Part shown: positions 16,109 to 25,937 of the stretch, one piece after another
Layout of the letters: every line of letters begins with the position of its first letter
Position numbering within the stretch: position 1 is the stretch's first letter
NCBI RefSeq assembly: GCF_000705555.1
Contig: NZ_JMQN01000028.1
Span: 29,089 to 93,088, forward strand
Length of the DNA: 64,000 bases
Direction of reading: 5' to 3'
DNA from: Marinobacterium lacunae
Lineage (GTDB): Bacteria; Pseudomonadota; Gammaproteobacteria; Pseudomonadales; Balneatricaceae
Program-made: the position numbers and the translations under genes
Notes under the pieces: model-generated
Told to the model about the DNA's origin: nothing
Seen by the model: only the letters and a program-made list of their open reading frames with translations
The model's database searches: none

Positions 16109-16836
16109 TCTTTGTCAGGGGTGAAGGTCACAAGCCTTCGCCCGCCGTTGTCTACCAACAAATACCATCCGCTTTCGGACCAGTCGCCAAGTACGATCCG
16201 TTCGCCGCGCCCTTGTGATATCTGGTCTTGATGTATTTTTGGCCGGTGGGTGTGGCCGTGGATGAGCAGCTCGACTCCGTGCCGTGTCATGGTTTCGCAG
16301 ACCGCTTCAGGGTTAACGTCCATGATCGATTCTGCTTTCATACCGCCTTGTTGCTGACTTTGCTGGCGCATTTGGCGTGCAATCGCTTCTCGTTGTTCAG
16401 GAGATTGTGCCAGGAATGTGCTCTGCCAGTCGGAGTTTCTCACCAGTGTTCTAAATTCCTGATATGCGATGTCATCGGTGCATAGCTGGTCGCCGTGCAT
16501 AATGAGAGCAGGGCCCTGTGGCAGTGCAATGACTGTTTCTTCGGGCAGTAACTTGCCTCCAATCCTGTTCATCAGTGCCTGGCCGACCAGAAAATCTCGG
16601 TTCCCATGCTGGAAATAGATGCTGCTCCCGCCTGAACTGAGGGTGTTCAGTTGATCAAACAGGGGGGATAGGCCGGGCAATGGCGCGTCGTCGCCGATCC
16701 AGTATTCGAAGATATCGCCAAGCAGATAGAGTGTATCGCCCGCTTTGGCAATGTGGTCGAGGAAATAACGAAACGCCCGGAATATCTCCGGGCGTTCGGG
16801 TTGCAGATGAAGATCCGCGACAAACAGATGGCGCAT
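16105..16836 (-). CDS. lpxH: UDP-2,3-diacylglucosamine pyrophosphatase (lipid A synthesis)
   Basis: 243 residues. Calcineurin-type metallophosphoesterase that forms lipid X. The metal motifs are all seen: ADLHL (7-11), GDIFEYWIGDD (40-51), GNRDFLVG, HGDQLCTDD and GHTHRP. It follows ppiB on the minus strand by 2 bp, so the two form an operon, an arrangement also found in E. coli. Confidence 0.95.
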   Translation of the reverse strand: MRHLFVADLHLQPERPEIFRAFRYFLDHIAKAGDTLYLLGDIFEYWIGDDAPLPGLSPLFDQLNTLSSGGSSIYFQHGNRDFLVGQALMNRIGGKLLPEETVIALPQGPALIMHGDQLCTDDIAYQEFRTLVRNSDWQSTFLAQSPEQREAIARQMRQQSQQQGGMKAESIMDVNPEAVCETMTRHGVELLIHGHTHRPKIHQDQISQGRGERIVLGDWSESGWYLLVDNGGRRLVTFTPDKD

Positions 16837-16838
16837 AC

Positions 16839-17348
16839 TTAGCCTTCGTCGTCCTCTGTCTCGATCACGGCGCGCTCAATGATGACATCTTCAACAGGCA
16901 CATCCTGGTGACCTGCGCGCATCGTGGTGCGTACGGACTTAATCTTGTTGATGACATCCATTCCTTCTTTTATTTCACCAAACACGGCGTAGCCCCAGCC
17001 TTCTGTGGTCTTGGCGGTGTGGTCGAGGAATAGGTTATCCGATACGTTGATGAAAAATTGTGCCGAGGCTGAATGCGGGTCCATGGTGCGTGCCATGGCG
17101 AGCGTGCCGGTTTTGTTGGAGAGCCCGTTGTCCGCTTCGTTTTCGATAGGGTCGCGGGTTTTTTTGCTTACCATGCCAGGTTCAAACCCGCCGCCCTGGA
17201 TCATGAATCCATCGATCACACGATGGAAGATCACACCGTCGTAGAAGCCTTCACGCACATATTGCTCGAAATTGGCCGCGGTTTTCGGGGCTTTCTCGTA
17301 GTTCAGCTCAAGCTTGATATCGCCATGATTGGTGTGCAGGGTGATCAT
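16839..17348 (-). CDS. ppiB: Peptidyl-prolyl cis-trans isomerase B (cyclophilin)
   Basis: 169 residues, no signal peptide, so the cytoplasmic PpiB. Cyclophilin motifs [15 protein letters not shown] (about 41-55), [18 protein letters not shown] and [13 protein letters not shown] are present. It lies first in the ppiB-lpxH operon and is divergent from glnS. Confidence 0.93.
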   Translation of the reverse strand: MITLHTNHGDIKLELNYEKAPKTAANFEQYVREGFYDGVIFHRVIDGFMIQGGGFEPGMVSKKTRDPIENEADNGLSNKTGTLAMARTMDPHSASAQFFINVSDNLFLDHTAKTTEGWGYAVFGEIKEGMDVINKIKSVRTTMRAGHQDVPVEDVIIERAVIETEDDEG

Positions 17349-17456
17349 GTAGGCTGGTCCCGTTCCGTTATTTAGTTATTAGACAGGCCATTATACTCAA
17401 GTCGTAATTGTATGAGTCAATATGGCAACACATATCGAGGCGCTGGCGGCAGTGCT

Positions 17457-17481
17457 TTGACAATGAATCTACGGTTATAAT
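17457..17481 (+). promoter_or_regulatory. Promoter-like elements before glnS, unusual 13-bp spacing
   Basis: A perfect TATAAT (17476-17481) lies 72 bp before glnS. A perfect TTGACA (17457-17462) is only 13 bp away, too short for normal sigma70 use. The -10 is probably real; the -35 may be chance. Confidence 0.4.
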
Positions 17482-17552
17482 GGCGCGCCAGGGTTTCAGC
17501 CGCCGTTTGACCGAGTGCGGCTGCGTCAACACAGTATCGACAAGACGCGGAT

Positions 17553-19232
17553 ATGACCAAAAACGACACTACCAAGCCGACCAACTTTATTCATCAGATT
17601 ATCGAAGAGGATCTCAAAAACGGAGCGAACGACGGTAAGGTTGTTACCCGTTTTCCGCCGGAGCCTAATGGTTATCTGCATATCGGGCATGCCAAATCGA
17701 TTTGCCTCAACTTCGGTACCGCGCTGAAGTATGGCGGTCAGTGCAATCTTCGGTTCGACGATACCAATCCGGAGAAGGAGAGTCAGGAGTATATTGACTC
17801 AATTGTATCTGACGTTCGTTGGCTTGGCTTTGAGTGGTCTGGCGATATCCGCTACACGTCGGATTACTTCGATACGCTGTATGAGTGGGCCGTGCACCTG
17901 ATCAAAGAGGGCAAGGCATATGTTGACAGCCTCAGCGCCCATGAGATGCGCGAGTATCGCGGCACGCTGACGGAGCCTGGCAAAAACAGCCCGTACCGTG
18001 AACGTAGTGTTGAAGAGAACCTCGACCTGTTTGCCAAGATGCGTGATGGCGCCTTTGATGAGGGCGAATGCGTTCTGCGTGCCAAGATCGACATGGCGGC
18101 GGCGAACATAAACCTGCGCGATCCGGTGATTTATCGCGTGCGCAAGGCGCACCATCACCAGAGCGGTGACAAGTGGTGCATCTACCCCTCCTATGATTTT
18201 GCACATGGGCAATCGGATGCGTTGGAGGGTGTTACGCACTCTATCTGTACGCTGGAGTTCGAAGATCACCGCCCATTGTATGACTGGTTCGTCGCCAATC
18301 TGCCTGTGCCGGTTACACCTCGGCAGTATGAATTCGCGCGACTTAACCTCAACTACACCGTAACCAGCAAGCGCAAATTGAAGCTGCTTGTTGACGAAAA
18401 CAAGGTGAACGGTTGGAACGATCCGCGCATGCCCACCATCTCCGGCCTGCGCCGCAGAGGGTATACCCCGGCATCGATCCGGAATTTCTGCGACATGATC
18501 GGCGTGACGCGCTCCAATGGCATCGTCGATATGGGCATGCTGGAAGCGGCGGTCAGAGAAGATCTTGATACGAATGCGCCGCGTGCAATGTGCGTGCTGG
18601 ACCCCATCAAGCTGACTATCATCAATCAGCCGGAGGGTGAGCAGGAGTGGTTCGAACTGCCCGCGCACCCGAAGGATGAGTCCATGGGCGTGCGCAAGGT
18701 GCCTTTCACGCGCAATCTTCTGATTGAGCGCGAAGACTTTGCTCAGGAACCGCCAAAAAAGTGGAAGCGTCTGGCGCCTGGTCAGGCCGTACGTTTGCGC
18801 GGGGCCTATGTTGTTCGTTGCGAAGAGGTCATTCGGGATGCGAACGGCGAGGTGGTAGAGCTCAAGGCGAGTTTCGATCCGGAAACCAAAGGCGCCAATC
18901 CGACCGACTATAAGCCCAACGGCGTTATTCACTGGGTATCGGCGGATAACTCGGTTCCCTGTGAAGTGCGTGCATACGATCGCCTGTTTACTGAAGCTAA
19001 CCCGGATGGCGATAAAGAGCGTGATTTCCACGAGTTTATCAATCCCGAGTCACTGGTGGTGTATCCGCGTGCTCACGTGGAGATTGGGCTCAAGCACGCT
19101 GCCGTTGAGAGTCGCTATCAGTTCGAGCGTCAGGGGTACTTCTGCGTTGATCCCGATACGACTGAAAGCCGGATGGTGTTTAACCGAACGGTTGGTCTGA
19201 GGGATTCCTGGGCGAAGATCCAGGCGAAGTAA
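17553..19232 (+). CDS. glnS: Glutaminyl-tRNA synthetase
   Basis: 559 residues, full length. Class I signature HIGH appears in [14 protein letters not shown] (about 36-49). The second motif is VTSKRKL, where E. coli has VMSKRKL; the catalytic lysine is kept. The GlnRS-specific [12 protein letters not shown] begins the C-terminal anticodon-binding beta barrels. Presence of GlnRS means glutaminyl-tRNA is made directly. Followed after 1 bp by a lipoprotein gene. Confidence 0.97.
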   Translation: MTKNDTTKPTNFIHQIIEEDLKNGANDGKVVTRFPPEPNGYLHIGHAKSICLNFGTALKYGGQCNLRFDDTNPEKESQEYIDSIVSDVRWLGFEWSGDIRYTSDYFDTLYEWAVHLIKEGKAYVDSLSAHEMREYRGTLTEPGKNSPYRERSVEENLDLFAKMRDGAFDEGECVLRAKIDMAAANINLRDPVIYRVRKAHHHQSGDKWCIYPSYDFAHGQSDALEGVTHSICTLEFEDHRPLYDWFVANLPVPVTPRQYEFARLNLNYTVTSKRKLKLLVDENKVNGWNDPRMPTISGLRRRGYTPASIRNFCDMIGVTRSNGIVDMGMLEAAVREDLDTNAPRAMCVLDPIKLTIINQPEGEQEWFELPAHPKDESMGVRKVPFTRNLLIEREDFAQEPPKKWKRLAPGQAVRLRGAYVVRCEEVIRDANGEVVELKASFDPETKGANPTDYKPNGVIHWVSADNSVPCEVRAYDRLFTEANPDGDKERDFHEFINPESLVVYPRAHVEIGLKHAAVESRYQFERQGYFCVDPDTTESRMVFNRTVGLRDSWAKIQAK

Positions 19233-19233
19233 T

Positions 19234-20106
19234 ATGGTGTACCGCTCTCTGGCTGTCAGTGCGATCTTATTGTTGACGGGATGCGCAGCACTGCCGGGGG
19301 CCGGACATGAGGGGTATCTTTCAGTTGAGACACTGGGGTTCCTTGGGGAGCCGATTGTCGAAACCTCGGGGCTTGCGCTGGATGGCGAATCGATCTGGAC
19401 GCTGAACGATAGTGGCAACGGGCCTTGGGTTTATAAGCTGAGTCCGACGGGCAATCTGGAAAAACGTGTGAGGCTGGAAGGGGGCGTCAACATCGACTGG
19501 GAGTCGATGGCGGCGGACGAATCCAGCCTTTTCGTTGCCGATTGCGGCAATAACAGCGGTCGGCGAGAGTGGCTGGAGCTCTACACTGTTTCCTGGGATG
19601 CGCTCAGGCGAGCGGCTGGCGAAAGCGAAGTGCCGGCATCGCGCATCGAGTTCAGGCTGTCAGATGCAGCCCCGGTGTTGGGAGCGCATGCTCATGACAA
19701 CGATTGCGAAGCGATTGCGGCGGTCGACGGGAAAATATGGATGCTGACCAAGGGTTGGCAGAGTTCGACATCCCGACTGTACACAATCGTGCCTGATATG
19801 GATGGTCAGTCTGTTGTCTCGCAGGAGACATGGCCTGTAGAAGGTTTGACCACCGGCATGGATTACAGCCCGCGTCGTAACGAACTGGTTGTATTGGGCT
19901 ATACCTATGGTCGCCTGAATAGCGATACATTCATTTGGCGGGTACCTGTTTCTCAGGGGCGACCGAAGTGGGTAGAAGCCAGGCGATACATGTTGTGGCC
20001 CTCTGGACAGTGGGAGGCAATTGCATGGCGCGGGGATGATCTGCTGCTGACGCGAGAGAGCAGTCTGCTCGGTGAGGCCCGGCTTGGCTTGGTCAGGCTC
20101 CAGTGA
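19234..20106 (+). CDS. Lipoprotein with beta-propeller-like repeats, unknown function
   Basis: 290 residues. Signal and lipobox LLLTGC (Cys17) mark a lipoprotein. The body reads like a propeller: ETSGLALDGESIWTLNDSG (about 44-62), NIDWESMAADESSLFVADCGNN, and ANDCEAIA-type and GLTTGMDYSPRRNELVVLGY blades. The 'SGLAL…LNDSG…DWE' pattern recalls phytase-like or SdiA-regulated-type propellers, but I would not assign a reaction. Starts 1 bp after the glnS stop, so it is co-transcribed with glnS; nothing links it to translation. Confidence 0.7.
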   Translation: MVYRSLAVSAILLLTGCAALPGAGHEGYLSVETLGFLGEPIVETSGLALDGESIWTLNDSGNGPWVYKLSPTGNLEKRVRLEGGVNIDWESMAADESSLFVADCGNNSGRREWLELYTVSWDALRRAAGESEVPASRIEFRLSDAAPVLGAHAHDNDCEAIAAVDGKIWMLTKGWQSSTSRLYTIVPDMDGQSVVSQETWPVEGLTTGMDYSPRRNELVVLGYTYGRLNSDTFIWRVPVSQGRPKWVEARRYMLWPSGQWEAIAWRGDDLLLTRESSLLGEARLGLVRLQ

Positions 20107-20148
20107 TACACACGAATTCTGAATACTTTATGTAATTGGCGAAATTTA

Positions 20149-21537
20149 ATGCTGCAAATCCACAATACACTGACAAAAACCAAATCTCCCTTTACGCCGC
20201 TGGAAAAGGGGCGGATACGGATGTATGTCTGTGGCATCACCGTGTACGACTACTGCCATATTGGCCATGCAAGGGTGATGGTGTGTTTCGATCTGATCAC
20301 GCGGTATCTGCGCTACCGGGGTTGGGATGTTACCTATGTACGTAACATCACCGACGTTGACGACAAGATCATCAAGCGGGCTGCGGAAAATGGTGAGTCG
20401 GTTGATGCGTTGACCGAGCGTATGATCGCAGCCATGCATGAGGATGAAGACCGTCTCAGTGTGCTCCGCCCTGATATGGAGCCGCGTGCGACGGCCCACA
20501 TTGACGATATTATCGAGCTGGTTCAGACGCTGATCGACAAGGGGTACGCTTACGCCGCTGACAACGGAGATGTTTACTACCGTGTCGAAAAGTTTGAGCA
20601 CTATGGCCGCCTGACTAATAAGGTCATTGATGAGCTGCGTTCCGGTGCGCGAGTCGAGGTCGGGGAGTCGAAGGAAAGCCCGCTGGACTTCGTACTGTGG
20701 AAGGCGGCAAAGCCCGGTGAGGTCAGCTGGGAGTCGCCCTGGGGAGCAGGCCGTCCCGGCTGGCATATCGAATGCTCTGCCATGTCAAAATGCTGCTTGG
20801 GTGAAACCTTCGATATACACGGTGGCGGACCCGACTTGCCGTTTCCTCATCACGAGAATGAGATCGCGCAGTCAGAAGCGGCAAACGGTTGCACCTATGT
20901 GAATTACTGGATGCATGCGGGGCCGGTGAGGGTTAATCAGGAGAAGATGTCCAAGTCCTTGGGTAATTTCTTCACGATTCGCGATGTGCTTGAAAAATAT
21001 AATGCAGAAGTGGTGCGCTACTTCCTGTCCTCTGTTCACTACCGCAGCTTCATCGATTACTCGGAAGAGAGCTTGCGGGAGGCCCGGCAGGCGCTGGAGC
21101 GCTTCTACCAGGCGCTTCGAGATGCACCCGAAGGCGATGAGCGTGAACTCGATACCGATTTCGAGGCGCGTTTCCAGGAGGCGATGGATGACGACTTCAA
21201 TACGCCGCGCGCAATGGCAGTCTTGTTCGATCTCGTGACCGAACTTAACAAGGCCGTGCGGGAGAATAAAGCAAACGCGGGTGGTCTCTCGGCGCAGCTC
21301 AAGCGCTTGGGTGGAGTGTTGGGGCTGCTGCAGCAGAACCCAGAAAGCTTCCTGCAGGGAGAAGATCGCGCCGGCGAGATTTCGGCAGCCGAAATCGAAG
21401 AGCAGATTTTGGCCCGCAAGGAGGCGCGCAAAAACAAGGATTTCGCCGAGTCGGACCGCATTCGGGATGCGCTTGCAGAGCAAGGGGTAATCCTTAAGGA
21501 CAGTCGAGAAGGTACCAGTTGGTATCGAGAAGGCTAA
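20149..21537 (+). CDS. cysS: Cysteinyl-tRNA synthetase
   Basis: 462 residues. Class I motifs are [10 protein letters not shown] (about 37-46) and [10 protein letters not shown] (about 266-275). Zinc ligands are Cys28 in YVCGIT and the HIECSAM and [10 protein letters not shown] segments. Full-length C-terminal anticodon domain. 42 bp after the lipoprotein gene, possibly the same transcript as glnS. A hairpin follows the stop. Confidence 0.97.
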   Translation: MLQIHNTLTKTKSPFTPLEKGRIRMYVCGITVYDYCHIGHARVMVCFDLITRYLRYRGWDVTYVRNITDVDDKIIKRAAENGESVDALTERMIAAMHEDEDRLSVLRPDMEPRATAHIDDIIELVQTLIDKGYAYAADNGDVYYRVEKFEHYGRLTNKVIDELRSGARVEVGESKESPLDFVLWKAAKPGEVSWESPWGAGRPGWHIECSAMSKCCLGETFDIHGGGPDLPFPHHENEIAQSEAANGCTYVNYWMHAGPVRVNQEKMSKSLGNFFTIRDVLEKYNAEVVRYFLSSVHYRSFIDYSEESLREARQALERFYQALRDAPEGDERELDTDFEARFQEAMDDDFNTPRAMAVLFDLVTELNKAVRENKANAGGLSAQLKRLGGVLGLLQQNPESFLQGEDRAGEISAAEIEEQILARKEARKNKDFAESDRIRDALAEQGVILKDSREGTSWYREG

Positions 21538-21549
21538 GTCGTATGGCGA

Positions 21550-21573
21550 AACCCCCTGAGTAATCAGGGGGTT
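21550..21573 (+). terminator. Hairpin after cysS, weak T tract
   Basis: AACCCCCTGA (21550-21559), loop GTAA, TCAGGGGGTT (21564-21573): a perfect 10-bp stem 12 bp after the stop. It is followed by GTGCATA rather than T residues, so termination efficiency is uncertain. Confidence 0.5.
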
Positions 21574-21625
21574 GTGCATAAATCGCACAGATCATTGTTT
21601 CTGTTAAAAAAATTGCATCTCGCTA

Positions 21626-21654
21626 TTGACGGCCACGGTCGCCTCCCTTAGGAT
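21626..21654 (+). promoter_or_regulatory. tRNA operon promoter
   Basis: TTGACG (21626-21631), 17-bp spacer, TAGGAT (21649-21654), 57 bp before the tRNA-Arg gene. Confidence 0.7.
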
Positions 21655-21711
21655 ACGCACCACTTCGCGACGGGGCCTATTCGGTTGGTTGTGAAGGCTG
21701 GACTGCAAGAG

Positions 21712-21788
21712 GCGCCCGTAGCTCAATTGGATAGAGCAACGGCCTTCTAAGCCGTAGGTTGCAGGTTCGAGCCCTGCCGGGCGCGCCA
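21712..21788 (+). tRNA. tRNA-Arg (anticodon TCT)
   Basis: 77 nt with encoded CCA. Acceptor GCGCCCG pairs with CGGGCGC, discriminator G. Anticodon stem ACGGC/GCCGT encloses CTTCTAA, anticodon TCT, reading AGA/AGG. First of four tRNA genes on one transcript. Confidence 0.95.
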
Positions 21789-21829
21789 CTTGCACGGCAA
21801 ATACGGGGTCCAGTAGTGCAGTAGGTTAT

Positions 21830-21906
21830 GGTGGATGTAGCTCAGTTGGCAGAGCTCCGGATTGTGATTCCGGCGGTCGTGGGTTCAAGCCCCATCATCC
21901 ACCCCA
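21830..21906 (+). tRNA. tRNA-His (anticodon GTG), copy 1
   Basis: 77 nt including the encoded G-1 at 21830 that pairs with C73, the identity element of tRNA-His, and encoded CCA. Acceptor GTGGATG/CATCCAC. Anticodon loop TTGTGAT. Identical in sequence to the copy at 22044-22120. Confidence 0.95.
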
Positions 21907-21946
21907 TTCCTCAGCACTTTTCATGGCGTACACAGTGCGTTCATAT

Positions 21947-22031
21947 GCGGAAGTGGTGAAATTGGTATACACGCCGGATTTAGGTTCCGGTGCCGCAAGG
22001 CGTGAGAGTTCGAGTCTCTCCTTCCGCACCA
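21947..22031 (+). tRNA. tRNA-Leu (anticodon TAG)
   Basis: 85 nt with a long variable arm (TGCCGCAAGGCG region) and encoded CCA. Acceptor GCGGAAG/CTTCCGC, discriminator A. Anticodon stem CCGGA/TCCGG with loop TTTAGGT, anticodon TAG, reading CUA/CUG. Confidence 0.95.
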
Positions 22032-22043
22032 TTTCCATACAGT

Positions 22044-22120
22044 GGTGGATGTAGCTCAGTTGGCAGAGCTCCGGATTGTGATTCCGGCGGTCGTGGGTTC
22101 AAGCCCCATCATCCACCCCA
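22044..22120 (+). tRNA. tRNA-His (anticodon GTG), copy 2
   Basis: Identical to copy 1 over all 77 positions, including G-1 and CCA. The flanks differ outside the gene. The usual gammaproteobacterial Arg-His-Leu-Pro cluster has a tRNA-Pro in this place; here a second His gene follows Leu instead. Confidence 0.95.
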
Positions 22121-22158
22121 TCCCTTTCTCAGTGCAAAGCAACCCCAATCTCTTTTAT

Positions 22159-22178
22159 AACGCCGTAAGGCGGTTTTT
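22159..22178 (+). terminator. Terminator of the tRNA operon
   Basis: CGCC (22161-22164), GTAA tetraloop, GGCG (22169-22172), then G and five T. The stem is short, but position and T tract fit. Confidence 0.5.
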
Positions 22179-22239
22179 GCGTGTGTGTCAGTTGTCCGCT
22201 TGGGTCTGGGGTCAGGCTGCCGCGGAGCAGGGCTATCGC

Positions 22240-22268
22240 TTGACTAATACCCTTGATTGCCGGACAAT
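22240..22268 (+). promoter_or_regulatory. Candidate sigma70 promoter of tig
   Basis: TTGACT (22240-22245), 17-bp spacer, GACAAT (22263-22268), 144 bp before the tig start. Confidence 0.6.
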
Positions 22269-22412
22269 TTTGCGCTTTACGATTTCAGGCTCTGTGAGTC
22301 GGATGTCTGGTTTCGCCAAGATCGGATACGCATCAATGTGTGTCGAAACAGGGGAATCGCAGGCGCGATCGCAGGTCGCTATAAACGCTGCAATGTATTT
22401 GTGAGGAATTTC

Positions 22413-23753
22413 ATGCAAGTTTCTGTCGAAACGACTTCCGGCCTTGAGCGTCAGATGACCATTACGGTCCCCGCCGAGCGAATTGATCAGGACGTGGATA
22501 AACAGGTTATGCAGCAGGCCCGGACTCGCCGCATGGATGGTTTCCGCCCGGGTAAAGTGCCGCCGAAAGTTATCAAGCGTATGTACGGTGATGCTATCCG
22601 CTATGACGTCCTGAACCGCGTTGTTCAGGAAAGCTTCTACAAAGCGGTTCAGCAGGAAGAGCTCAAGCCGGCTGGCGGCCCGAGCATCGACCTCAAAAAC
22701 GATAAAGAAGGCGAAGATCTGCAGTTTGTTGCGACCTTTGAAGTGTATCCGCAGATCGAACTGGCAGACTTCTCGTCTGCTGAGATCACCAAGCAGTCTG
22801 CCGAGATCAAAGACGAAGACGTCGATCAGATGATCGAGACTCTGCGCAAGCAACAGGCTAACTGGGTTGAGGTTGAGCGTGCGGCTGAAGACGGTGATCG
22901 TCTGCGCATCGATTTCGAAGGCTTCATCGATGGCGAAGCGTTCGATGGTGGCAAGGCTGAGGGTATGGACCTGGTTCTGGGCTCCAACTCTATGATCCCG
23001 GGCTTTGAAGCTGGCTTGATCGGTGCAACAGCAGGTGCGGACGTCGAGCTGAACGTGACTTTCCCGGAGGACTACCACGCCGAGAACCTGAAGGGTAAGC
23101 CGGCGGTATTCAAAGTGAAGGTGCAGAGTGTTTCCGGTTCTGAACTGCCGGAACTTAATACTGAATTCTTTGCCAAGTTCGGTATCGAAGCGACCGAGGC
23201 GGATGCGTTCCGCGCGGAAGTACGCAAGAACATGGAGCGTGAACTCAAGCACGCGCTGAAAACCAAGCTGAAAGAGCAGGTGTTCAACAAGCTGGTTGAA
23301 CTGAACGGTATCGATGTGCCGGCCGCTCTGATCGATGAAGAGATCGACAACCTGCGTCGCCAGGCTGTTCAGCAGTTCGGTGGCCCGAACTCTCAGATCG
23401 ATCCGAATACTCTGCCCAAAGAGATGTTTGAAGCTCAGGCTAAGCGTCGTGTAACCGTTGGCCTGCTGGTTCAGGAAGTCGTGAAGGCGAGCGAAGTTAA
23501 GGTTGACGACGAGCGTGTTCAGCAGACCATCGCCGAGATGGCTGAAACTTATCAGGAGCCGCAGCAGGTTATCGAATGGTACAACGGTAACGAGCAGATC
23601 CTGAATCAGATCAAAAGCATGGTTCTCGAAGATCAGGTAGTTGATCAGCTGGTCGCATCTGCTAAAGTCTCCGAGACAGAAGTCAGCTACGAAGAGGCGA
23701 TCAAGCCAGCACAGCAGGCAGCAGAGACTGCCGACGCTGAAGCGGGCGAGTAA
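22413..23753 (+). CDS. tig: Trigger factor, ribosome-bound chaperone and prolyl isomerase
   Basis: 446 residues from the ATG at 22413, chosen for the GTGAGGA ribosome-binding site and because MQVSVETTSGLERQ is the normal start. The ribosome-binding segment GFRPGKVPPKVI (about 45-56) is intact. An FKBP-like domain (GDRLRIDFEGFIDGEAF onward, about 160-240) and the helical C-terminal chaperone domain follow. Located before clpP-clpX as in most proteobacteria. Confidence 0.97.
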   Translation: MQVSVETTSGLERQMTITVPAERIDQDVDKQVMQQARTRRMDGFRPGKVPPKVIKRMYGDAIRYDVLNRVVQESFYKAVQQEELKPAGGPSIDLKNDKEGEDLQFVATFEVYPQIELADFSSAEITKQSAEIKDEDVDQMIETLRKQQANWVEVERAAEDGDRLRIDFEGFIDGEAFDGGKAEGMDLVLGSNSMIPGFEAGLIGATAGADVELNVTFPEDYHAENLKGKPAVFKVKVQSVSGSELPELNTEFFAKFGIEATEADAFRAEVRKNMERELKHALKTKLKEQVFNKLVELNGIDVPAALIDEEIDNLRRQAVQQFGGPNSQIDPNTLPKEMFEAQAKRRVTVGLLVQEVVKASEVKVDDERVQQTIAEMAETYQEPQQVIEWYNGNEQILNQIKSMVLEDQVVDQLVASAKVSETEVSYEEAIKPAQQAAETADAEAGE

Positions 23754-23807
23754 GCCATCGCGACATAAGCGCTCAAACGTCCACCCCGGTGGGGCGCCGA
23801 AATCTCG

Positions 23808-23842
23808 AAAACGACAGTTGGCGGCGGCTAACTGTCGTTTTT
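23808..23842 (+). terminator. Terminator between tig and clpP
   Basis: AAAACGACAGTT (23808-23819) and AACTGTCGTTTT (23830-23841) form a 12-bp perfect stem. It ends only 30 bp before the clpP start, leaving no room for a complete promoter between, so clpP must rely on read-through or a promoter inside tig. Confidence 0.75.
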
Positions 23843-23871
23843 GCTTTCAAAGGCTCTAAGGAGAAGTGAAT

Positions 23872-24507
23872 ATGACGGACATCTTGAATGGGCGTTCCAG
23901 TGGCATTACCAACAGCGGCTTGGTGCCGATGGTGGTTGAACAAAGTTCACGAGGTGAGCGCGCATACGATATATACTCCCGTCTGCTTAAAGAGCGGGTA
24001 ATTTTCATGGTGGGCCAGGTCGAAGACCATATGGCTAACCTAATCGTTGCGCAGTTGTTGTTCCTGGAGGCTGAAAATCCTGACAAGGATATTCATCTCT
24101 ACATCAACTCACCTGGTGGCTCGGTAACGGCGGGACTCGCAATCTACGATACGATGCAGTTCATCAAGCCGGATGTAAGCACCATGTGTATCGGTCAAGC
24201 GGCTTCCATGGGCGCGTTGCTGCTCGCGGGCGGTGCCGCAGGCAAGCGCTTTGCGCTGCCTAATTCGCGCATGATGATTCACCAGCCGCTGGGTGGCTAT
24301 CAGGGGCAGGCTACGGATATTGAGATACATACGCGTGAAATTCTCACCATCCGTAATAAACTGAATAACATACTGGCTCATCACACCGGTCAGGATGTTG
24401 AGGCCATTTCCCGCGACACGGATCGTGACAATTTCATGGATCCGGGTGCTGCCGTGGAGTACGGTCTGATTGACTCGGTGCTTGAGCGCCGAACAATCGC
24501 AGAGTAA
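23872..24507 (+). CDS. clpP: ATP-dependent Clp protease proteolytic subunit
   Basis: 211 residues from the ATG at 23872, with AAGGAG 8 bp upstream; a GTG two codons earlier is too close to that site. Catalytic Ser112 in [11 protein letters not shown], His137 in MMIHQPLGG and an Asp near 186 form the triad. It makes the barrel used by ClpX and ClpA, both encoded in this window. clpX starts 90 bp downstream. Confidence 0.97.
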   Translation: MTDILNGRSSGITNSGLVPMVVEQSSRGERAYDIYSRLLKERVIFMVGQVEDHMANLIVAQLLFLEAENPDKDIHLYINSPGGSVTAGLAIYDTMQFIKPDVSTMCIGQAASMGALLLAGGAAGKRFALPNSRMMIHQPLGGYQGQATDIEIHTREILTIRNKLNNILAHHTGQDVEAISRDTDRDNFMDPGAAVEYGLIDSVLERRTIAE

Positions 24508-24597
24508 GGATTGCTCTGCTTTCCCCTTGCCCACCTTGAAAAACGGGCGAGGGGACGCATATCGAAAATGGAGATCAAAGGTTTTTGAGGTATCAGA

Positions 24598-25878
24598 ATG
24601 TCGGATGAGATCAGCGGTAAAGGCGGAAGCGGCAGCAAGCTGTTCTGCTCTTTCTGTGGCAAAAGCCAGGATGAAGTGAAAAAGCTGATCGCAGGCCCGT
24701 CTGTCTTTATCTGCGATGAGTGTGTCGATCTCTGTAATGATATTATCAGTGAAGAGATTCAGGATAACGAAGACCAGGCGCCTAGCGAGAAGTTGCCGAC
24801 GCCGGCCGAGATCAAGCAAACGCTTGACGACTACGTAATCGGTCAGGAGCGGGCCAAGAAGGTGCTCGCGGTTGCCGTTTACAACCATTACAAGCGTCTG
24901 CGTTTCCAGGGCAAGGGCAAGGGCGACGTTGAGCTTGGCAAGAGCAATATTTTGCTGATCGGGCCGACCGGCAGCGGTAAAACCTTGCTTGCTCAGACTC
25001 TCGCACGTTTGTTGAATGTTCCGTTCACAATCGCAGATGCAACAACGCTCACGGAAGCTGGCTATGTCGGTGAAGATGTTGAGAACATCATCCAGAAGCT
25101 GTTGCAGAAGTGCGATTATGATGTTGAAAAAGCTCAGCTCGGTATTGTCTATATCGACGAAATCGACAAGGTGTCTCGTAAGTCTGATAACCCGTCTATA
25201 ACACGCGATGTATCGGGTGAGGGTGTTCAGCAGGCGCTGCTGAAGCTGATTGAAGGCACCGTGGCCTCTGTTCCGCCGCAAGGGGGGCGCAAGCATCCGC
25301 AGCAGGAGTTCCTGCAGGTTGATACGTCCAATATCCTGTTTATCTGTGGCGGCGCTTTTGCTGGCCTCGAGAAAATCATTCGCGGTCGCAGTGAGCGCAG
25401 CTCTATCGGTTTTAACGCGACCGTCAAGAGCAAGGATGAGAGCCGACTGGCCGAGGTGTTGCACGACGTGGAGGCCGAGGATCTGGTGAAGTATGGCCTG
25501 ATTCCTGAGTTCGTTGGACGTTTGCCAATGGTGGCGACGCTCTCAGAGCTTGATGAAGAAGCGCTGATCCAGATTCTGACCGAGCCCAAGCATAGTCTCG
25601 TTCGTCAGTATCAGGCGTTGTTCGATATGGAAGGCGTCGAAGTCGATTTCCGTGCGGATGCGCTTAAAGCGGTTGCTCGTCATGCGTTGGAGCGTCGTAC
25701 CGGCGCCCGTGGCCTTCGTTCTATTCTGGAGGCGACGCTGCTGGAAACCATGTACCAGCTCCCATCTATGGACGGAGTGGGCAAGGTTGTGATCGATGAG
25801 GGTGTAATTGAAGGTACATCCGAACCAATTCTGATCTATGAGCAGCAGGAGCAGTCCAAGGCTGCGCCTCAGGACTGA
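24598..25878 (+). CDS. clpX: Clp protease ATP-binding subunit ClpX
   Basis: 426 residues. Zinc-binding domain cysteines 17, 20, 39 and 42. Walker A GPTGSGKT (about 122-129), Walker B VYIDEID, and the IGF tripeptide in SSIGFNA that docks on ClpP. Unfolds tagged substrates for ClpP. A strong terminator follows. Confidence 0.97.
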   Translation: MSDEISGKGGSGSKLFCSFCGKSQDEVKKLIAGPSVFICDECVDLCNDIISEEIQDNEDQAPSEKLPTPAEIKQTLDDYVIGQERAKKVLAVAVYNHYKRLRFQGKGKGDVELGKSNILLIGPTGSGKTLLAQTLARLLNVPFTIADATTLTEAGYVGEDVENIIQKLLQKCDYDVEKAQLGIVYIDEIDKVSRKSDNPSITRDVSGEGVQQALLKLIEGTVASVPPQGGRKHPQQEFLQVDTSNILFICGGAFAGLEKIIRGRSERSSIGFNATVKSKDESRLAEVLHDVEAEDLVKYGLIPEFVGRLPMVATLSELDEEALIQILTEPKHSLVRQYQALFDMEGVEVDFRADALKAVARHALERRTGARGLRSILEATLLETMYQLPSMDGVGKVVIDEGVIEGTSEPILIYEQQEQSKAAPQD

Positions 25879-25892
25879 GTTCCAAGCAAAAG

Positions 25893-25920
25893 AAAAAGCG
25901 ACCCCTGGGGTCGCTTTTTT
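25893..25920. terminator. Bidirectional terminator between clpX and the HDOD gene
   Basis: GCGACCC (25898-25904) and GGGTCGC (25908-25914) with a three-base loop, five A before and six T after. It serves both convergent genes. Confidence 0.85.
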
Positions 25921-25937
25921 GTGTTCGTTTATCGAGG

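Larger units (their letters stand above)
22121..22412 (+). other. 292-bp region between tRNA-His and tig
   Basis: Holds a small terminator for the tRNA transcript (22159-22178) and a good promoter for tig (22240-22268). Nothing else is recognised; the remaining 140 bp form the tig leader. Confidence 0.5.

Noticed and set aside
17799..19031. 410-residue open frame opposite glnS
   Set aside because: Antisense shadow of glnS; composition is rich in Arg, His and Ile as expected from reverse complement of coding DNA, with no domain seen.
22233..23252. 339-residue open frame opposite tig
   Set aside because: Antisense shadow; it would also run through the tig promoter.
24109..25464. 451-residue open frame on the minus strand opposite clpP-clpX
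   Set aside because: It is the antisense of two certain genes, in the frame that stays open through codon bias, and has no ribosome-binding site or recognisable motif.
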